From: CAZKNF01 sp964554105
GTDB taxonomy: Bacteria > Bacteroidota > Rhodothermia > Rhodothermales > VXPQ01
Length of the DNA: 7,523 nucleotides
Assembly: GCA_964554105.1 (NCBI GenBank)
Contig: CAZKNF010000110.1
Coordinates: forward strand, 1 to 7,523
Reading direction: 5' to 3'
In this document: positions 6,045 to 7,523 of the stretch, one piece after another
Position numbering within the stretch: the stretch's first letter is position 1
Layout: each line of letters starts with the position of its first letter
The notes under the pieces: model-generated
What the model was told of the DNA's origin: nothing
The model's database searches: none
Seen by the model: the letters and a program-made list of their open reading frames with translations, nothing else
Position numbers and translations under genes: made by a program

Positions 6045-6963
6045 CCACTTCCATTTCCCACTCCTCCACTCGATAGCCAGGTCTCGCCGAATGCAGCGCG
6101 AGTGCGAGCAGTTCGATGCTGCGATACAGGTCCGGAGCCGGCTCATTGAAGTACCGCTTTCCGTCGAAGACAACGACGCGGCCGGACTTCACGGCTTTCA
6201 GGTCGCCCCATCCCGGACGCTCCGCTAGAAGTGGAAGCTCGGTTCGTGTTGCACCAAGGGCGAGTCTACGCGGAAAGACGGCCAAAACGTCGGGGTCGGA
6301 TTGCCTAACGTCCTCCCAATCGAGGCATCGGGACGGCTTTCCGGATTCGGCTGCAAGGATGCGACCTCCGGCCAGCTCGATCATATCTGGGACCCAGTAG
6401 CCGGCGGCCATGATGGGATCCAGCCAGTCGACGCATAGAATAGCCGGCAGAGATTCTGATGGCGTATCCTTGGAGATGCCGAGCCGATCTCTGAGTATTC
6501 GAAGACGATGTTCTCGCGCGGCGAGAAACTCCATCGCCTCACGAGTCCGTCCGATGGTCGCACCCAGACGAAGGGCATCGTTTAGCACTTGCTTAAATGT
6601 GGCGGGCTGCGCCGAGTAAACGCAGGGCCGGCGACCTGATCGCCGTGCAACTTCACTCGCTAGCTCCTGAATTGGCACTGCGACGACCGTGTTGTCAGGC
6701 TGCATCAGTATAATGTCAGGCTCCAGCGCGGCGAGTCGATCCAGGTCGATTTCGAAAATTGCCGTACCCAGCTCAGAGCGGTTGCTGGGCATGTCGGCGA
6801 TATGCTGCGAGCACGCCGATTCGCGTGCTACTGATGTAGCTGCGGGCAGCTTATTCACGTGCTTTGGGTAGTCGCACGCATGGGAGCGCGAGACGAGGTC
6901 ATCGAACGCGCCGAACGCTGCCACCCATGAGGTGCATGCGGGCGACAAGGAAGCGATTCTCAT
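6016..6963 (-). CDS. cobalamin-binding-protein-like (BtuF/FepB-fold) substrate-binding protein
   Basis: A 315-residue member of the helical-backbone metal-chelate binding proteins (COG0614 type), closest as I remember it to the group annotated as cobalamin-binding proteins. Family features: MRIASLSPACTSWVAAFGA at the N-terminus, SHACDYP (27-33), LAALEPDIILMQ (77-88), DWLDPIMAAGYWVP (179-192) followed by IELAGG, PSRCLDWEDV (210-219), DPDVLAVFP (223-231), PGWGDLKAVKSGRVVVFDG (250-268) and YFNEPAPDL (271-279). No signal peptide or lipobox precedes the domain, and the first strand starts at residue 1, as in many members of this group, so it may be cytoplasmic or exported in another way. The residue pair after IILMQ is unusual (PDNTVVAVP, where relatives as I recall carry a Cys-x-x-Cys-like segment). 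No ABC permease or ATPase gene is in the window. The last 29 bases overlap the receptor gene tail-to-tail. Likely role: corrinoid or related chelate binding or salvage; exact ligand unknown. Confidence 0.9.
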   Translation of the reverse strand: MRIASLSPACTSWVAAFGAFDDLVSRSHACDYPKHVNKLPAATSVARESACSQHIADMPSNRSELGTAIFEIDLDRLAALEPDIILMQPDNTVVAVPIQELASEVARRSGRRPCVYSAQPATFKQVLNDALRLGATIGRTREAMEFLAAREHRLRILRDRLGISKDTPSESLPAILCVDWLDPIMAAGYWVPDMIELAGGRILAAESGKPSRCLDWEDVRQSDPDVLAVFPRRLALGATRTELPLLAERPGWGDLKAVKSGRVVVFDGKRYFNEPAPDLYRSIELLALALHSARPGYRVEEWEMEVVRTASMPGA

Positions 6964-7126
6964 AACTGAAAATAGGCCCGTGACGATTCTGGAACTACCT
7001 GTAGACCACTGGTACTTTCCCCTTCAATTTCTCATCTTTCCAAGTACCTGGCGCGTTGATGAGACGCCATGGACCACATCCGATATTCGACCATCAACAG
7101 AACATTTCATTCAACCACCAGCTTAG
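6964..7126. other. divergent intergenic region with a 7-bp inverted repeat
   Basis: This separates the binding-protein gene (minus) from the PAS gene (plus). The arms GGTACTT (7011-7017) and AAGTACC (7042-7048) form a perfect 7-bp inverted repeat around a 24-base pyrimidine-rich loop in which CTTTCC also recurs (7015-7020 and 7036-7041). No strong promoter match is visible for either gene. The plus strand is open from 6932 to a TAG at 7124-7126 in the frame of the PAS gene, but its composition gives no sign of coding. Confidence 0.4.
7011..7048. repeat. inverted repeat GGTACTT/AAGTACC
   Basis: Two perfectly complementary 7-base arms (7011-7017 and 7042-7048) are separated by 24 bases. The position, midway between two divergent starts, suits an operator or a leader hairpin, but the arm length is short enough for coincidence. 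Its function is unknown. Confidence 0.35.
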
Positions 7127-7523
7127 ATGATCCGACCACCTGCCGATGAACGTGTCCCTCAACTTGCGATATCCCCGACGGCGCCTCCAGAGACGCCAAA
7201 AAAAATTGACGGCGGCCGGAAGCGCTTCCGGTCAGCAACCGACGAGCACGTCTCTGCATTTCTTATGGATGCTGAAGGAACCATCCGTCATGTAACACCG
7301 GCGGCTCGCCGCCTGCTGCGGTACGGCCCAGACGAGCAGGTCATGCCTTGCTTCTTCTCCCACGTACACGGGCACAACATGTATCAAGTGATGCGGGATG
7401 TCGCCGACATGGTTTGTTACGGCAAGCCAAAGGCGGACTGGCTGCTGCGATTGCGTACCGGCCGTAATCGCTGGCAGTGGTTTCGGGCAAAGGTCGTGAA
7501 CCAACTCGACTACGATGAACCCT
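7127..7523 (+). CDS. PAS-domain protein, N-terminal part (runs out of window)
   Basis: The reading frame opens with ATG at 7127, directly after an in-frame TAG, and stays open for 132 codons to the window end. Residues 1-41 are a Pro- and charge-rich leader (MIRPPADERV, then PPETPKK and GGRKRFR). From about residue 42 a PAS fold begins: VSAFLMDAEGTIRHVTPAARRLL (42-64), typical of the first strands and helix, then FFSHVHGHNMYQVMRDV (76-92), and the late strands ADWLLRLRTGRNRWQWFRAKVVN (103-125). PAS domains sense small ligands or redox state in signalling proteins; the output domain (histidine kinase, LuxR-type DNA binding, diguanylate cyclase) is beyond the window. No transmembrane segment is seen in this part. 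A later in-frame ATG (7265) would cut into the PAS domain, so 7127 is preferred, though no Shine-Dalgarno supports it. It is divergent from the binding-protein gene and so could regulate the uptake locus; that is only inference. Confidence 0.8.
   Translation, partial: MIRPPADERVPQLAISPTAPPETPKKIDGGRKRFRSATDEHVSAFLMDAEGTIRHVTPAARRLLRYGPDEQVMPCFFSHVHGHNMYQVMRDVADMVCYGKPKADWLLRLRTGRNRWQWFRAKVVNQLDYDEP
7216..7231. repeat. perfect 16-bp palindrome CCGGAAGCGCTTCCGG
   Basis: An uninterrupted self-complementary 16-mer lies within codons 30-35 of the PAS gene (Gly-Arg-Lys-Arg-Phe-Arg). It could be a protein binding site or simply an outcome of Arg/Lys/Phe codon choice in GC-rich DNA. No second copy was noticed in the window. 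Confidence 0.5.

Noticed and set aside
7005..7011. ACCACTG, resembling the B12-box GCCACTG of cobalamin riboswitches
   Set aside because: It has one mismatch, lies on the plus strand (not the strand of the binding-protein gene), and no other conserved riboswitch segments are visible around it.
6932..7126. Plus-strand open frame ending immediately before the PAS gene start
   Set aside because: It begins antisense within the binding-protein gene, has no recognisable domain or signal, and ends at the TAG that precedes the PAS ATG; most likely chance.
7232..7504. 90-residue minus-strand open frame
   Set aside because: It is antisense to the PAS domain, which shows a coherent fold pattern on the plus strand; the minus frame has no recognisable features.

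Overview
The window looks like chromosomal DNA from a GC-rich member of the Bacteroidota/Rhodothermota group (a Salinibacter- or Rhodothermus-like lineage is my best guess, from protein style rather than from any search). The evidence is a QueA of the Bacteroidota type, an outer-membrane receptor with an N-terminal carboxypeptidase-regulatory-like domain next to a small lipoprotein, a Bacteroidota-style promoter (TTTG, 20 bases, then a TAnnTTT-type element) before queA, and starts that almost all lack a Shine-Dalgarno sequence.

Left part (1-3101, all on the minus strand): the 5' portion of a tRNA-Thr(TGT) gene with its own sigma70-like promoter, preceded in transcription order by a tight four-gene operon queA-ispD-ispF-dedA. 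queA and ispD abut (TGA then ATG). ispD/ispF and ispF/dedA each overlap by ATGA. The operon joins queuosine tRNA modification, two steps of the MEP isoprenoid pathway, and a DedA-family membrane protein that may recycle the isoprenoid lipid carrier undecaprenyl phosphate.

Middle part (about 3322-6963): a nutrient-uptake locus. A small uncharacterised lipoprotein overlaps by ATGA with a 750-residue TonB-dependent receptor. A cobalamin-binding-protein-like gene (BtuF/FepB fold, no signal peptide) points back at the receptor, and the two 3' ends overlap by 29 bases. The likely job is capture of a corrinoid or other large metal chelate. The substrate is inferred from the binding protein alone, and I see no cobalamin riboswitch. 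The lipoprotein-receptor pair plus the atypical binding protein is the most promising candidate here for something undescribed.

Right end (7127-7523): the start of a gene, divergent from the binding protein and running out of the window, that encodes a PAS sensor domain. Its effector domain lies outside. The 163-base divergent gap holds a 7-bp inverted repeat, and the first part of the PAS gene holds a perfect 16-bp palindrome. No insertion sequence, CRISPR array, phage gene or obvious strong terminator was seen.
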